A stretch of DNA of 64,000 nt. Source: Varroa destructor (Eukaryota > Arthropoda > Arachnida > Mesostigmata > Varroidae). Shown one piece after another: positions 63,378 to 64,000 of this stretch (position 1 is the stretch's first letter; each line of letters starts with the position of its first letter). Position numbers and translations under genes: made by a program. The stretch spans positions 23,615,061-23,679,060 of the forward strand of contig NW_019211456.1 of the NCBI RefSeq assembly GCF_002443255.2, in the 5' to 3' direction. The notes under the pieces are model-generated. The model did not search any database, was not told the DNA's origin, and saw only the letters and a program-made list of their open reading frames with translations.

Positions 63378-64000
63378 TTTCATTTTTAAGTTCGCTACTA
63401 ATATGAACAAGAGGAACGTTAGAATTCTTATCATGGTCTTTTCAAGGTATTAGTCTTTGCATATGGATTATGCAACGATAACCCGTACAATAATATGAAA
63501 GTGATAGTTGTCACAGTTGGTCCTATTCTGCATTAGGTTTTTGTTAAATAAGGAATATATGTAGCTCGAAGCATCATTACCGGTCAACGAGGACGACACG
63601 TAAAAATAAATCGCTCTATACTGGATAGGAAGAGCGTGTCTCTCATGGAAAAAGTACATTTCGTTGCTCAGTGTTATTCTAGCTATTTCATATTTACTGT
63701 ATGTTTGGTGTTATCCTTGTGTGATAGCCATTTATTGGAATATGATTGTCACACCAACCAAATAAAAAGGTAGTCCAGGACAAGCAAAATAAGTGCAGCG
63801 GTTCTGTATGAGCACAAGGATACATGCATCCAGCAGACGCCAGCCGTAACATCAATTTTAAAAAAAGTCCTTGTAAAAATGCGTGATTTTAATTTTTAAA
63901 CCAAATTTTATAGTGATTAGTATTTATTCGCTGGAGTGTACTTTTTTAATTTGGAAAGGGAATACATTTTCTGAAAAGGTGTACAGTTTTTTTCAAACAG
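62877..64000. other. 3' flank of TADA3 copy 2, no gene seen
   Basis: Holds the 3' UTR of copy 2 and AT-rich spacer. The first clear AATAAA is near 63.76 kb, so either the 3' UTR is long or a variant signal is used. No further exon recognised up to the window edge. Confidence 0.5.
63340..63374. repeat. AT microsatellite, longest in window
   Basis: About 35 bp of alternating A and T in the 3' flank of TADA3 copy 2. Confidence 0.9.

Overview
The window is animal nuclear DNA, most likely from an arthropod. It is AT-rich, its genes are split by short GT-AG introns of roughly 50-2000 bp, and it has AT/CT microsatellites. No bacterial operons, tRNAs, rRNAs or CRISPR arrays were seen. The small intron size and gene families would fit a mite or tick, but that placement is a guess. 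All firmly recognised genes lie on the plus strand and were reconstructed by joining exons with matching splice phases.

Layout: about 1-21 kb is gene-poor. It holds only three exon-like pieces of unknown identity, microsatellites and several hairpins. About 22.9-31.4 kb (possibly from 21.3 kb) is a WDR60/DYNC2I1 orthologue, the dynein-2 (intraflagellar transport) intermediate chain, in at least 20 coding exons. From 31.5 to 36.6 kb there is no host gene, but a short AT-rich minus-strand ORF carries a zinc-ribbon signature resembling bacterial RadA. From 36.6 to 46.4 kb is a DHTKD1 orthologue, the mitochondrial 2-oxoadipate dehydrogenase E1 subunit, in 19 exons. It has a clear mitochondrial presequence and one single-base frameshift in exon 3. 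From 49.4 to 53.7 kb and from 60.2 to 62.9 kb are two complete six-exon TADA3 (Ada3) genes in tandem with identical exon phases. They are an old duplication separated by about 6.5 kb.

The genes do not form a functional pathway: they are a ciliary motor subunit, a lysine/tryptophan catabolic enzyme and two copies of a SAGA/ATAC histone acetyltransferase adaptor. The observations most worth a second look are the TADA3 tandem duplication with diverged C-termini, the isolated DHTKD1 frameshift, the RadA-like fragment, and a set of near-perfect hairpins, one of which includes the DHTKD1 stop codon.
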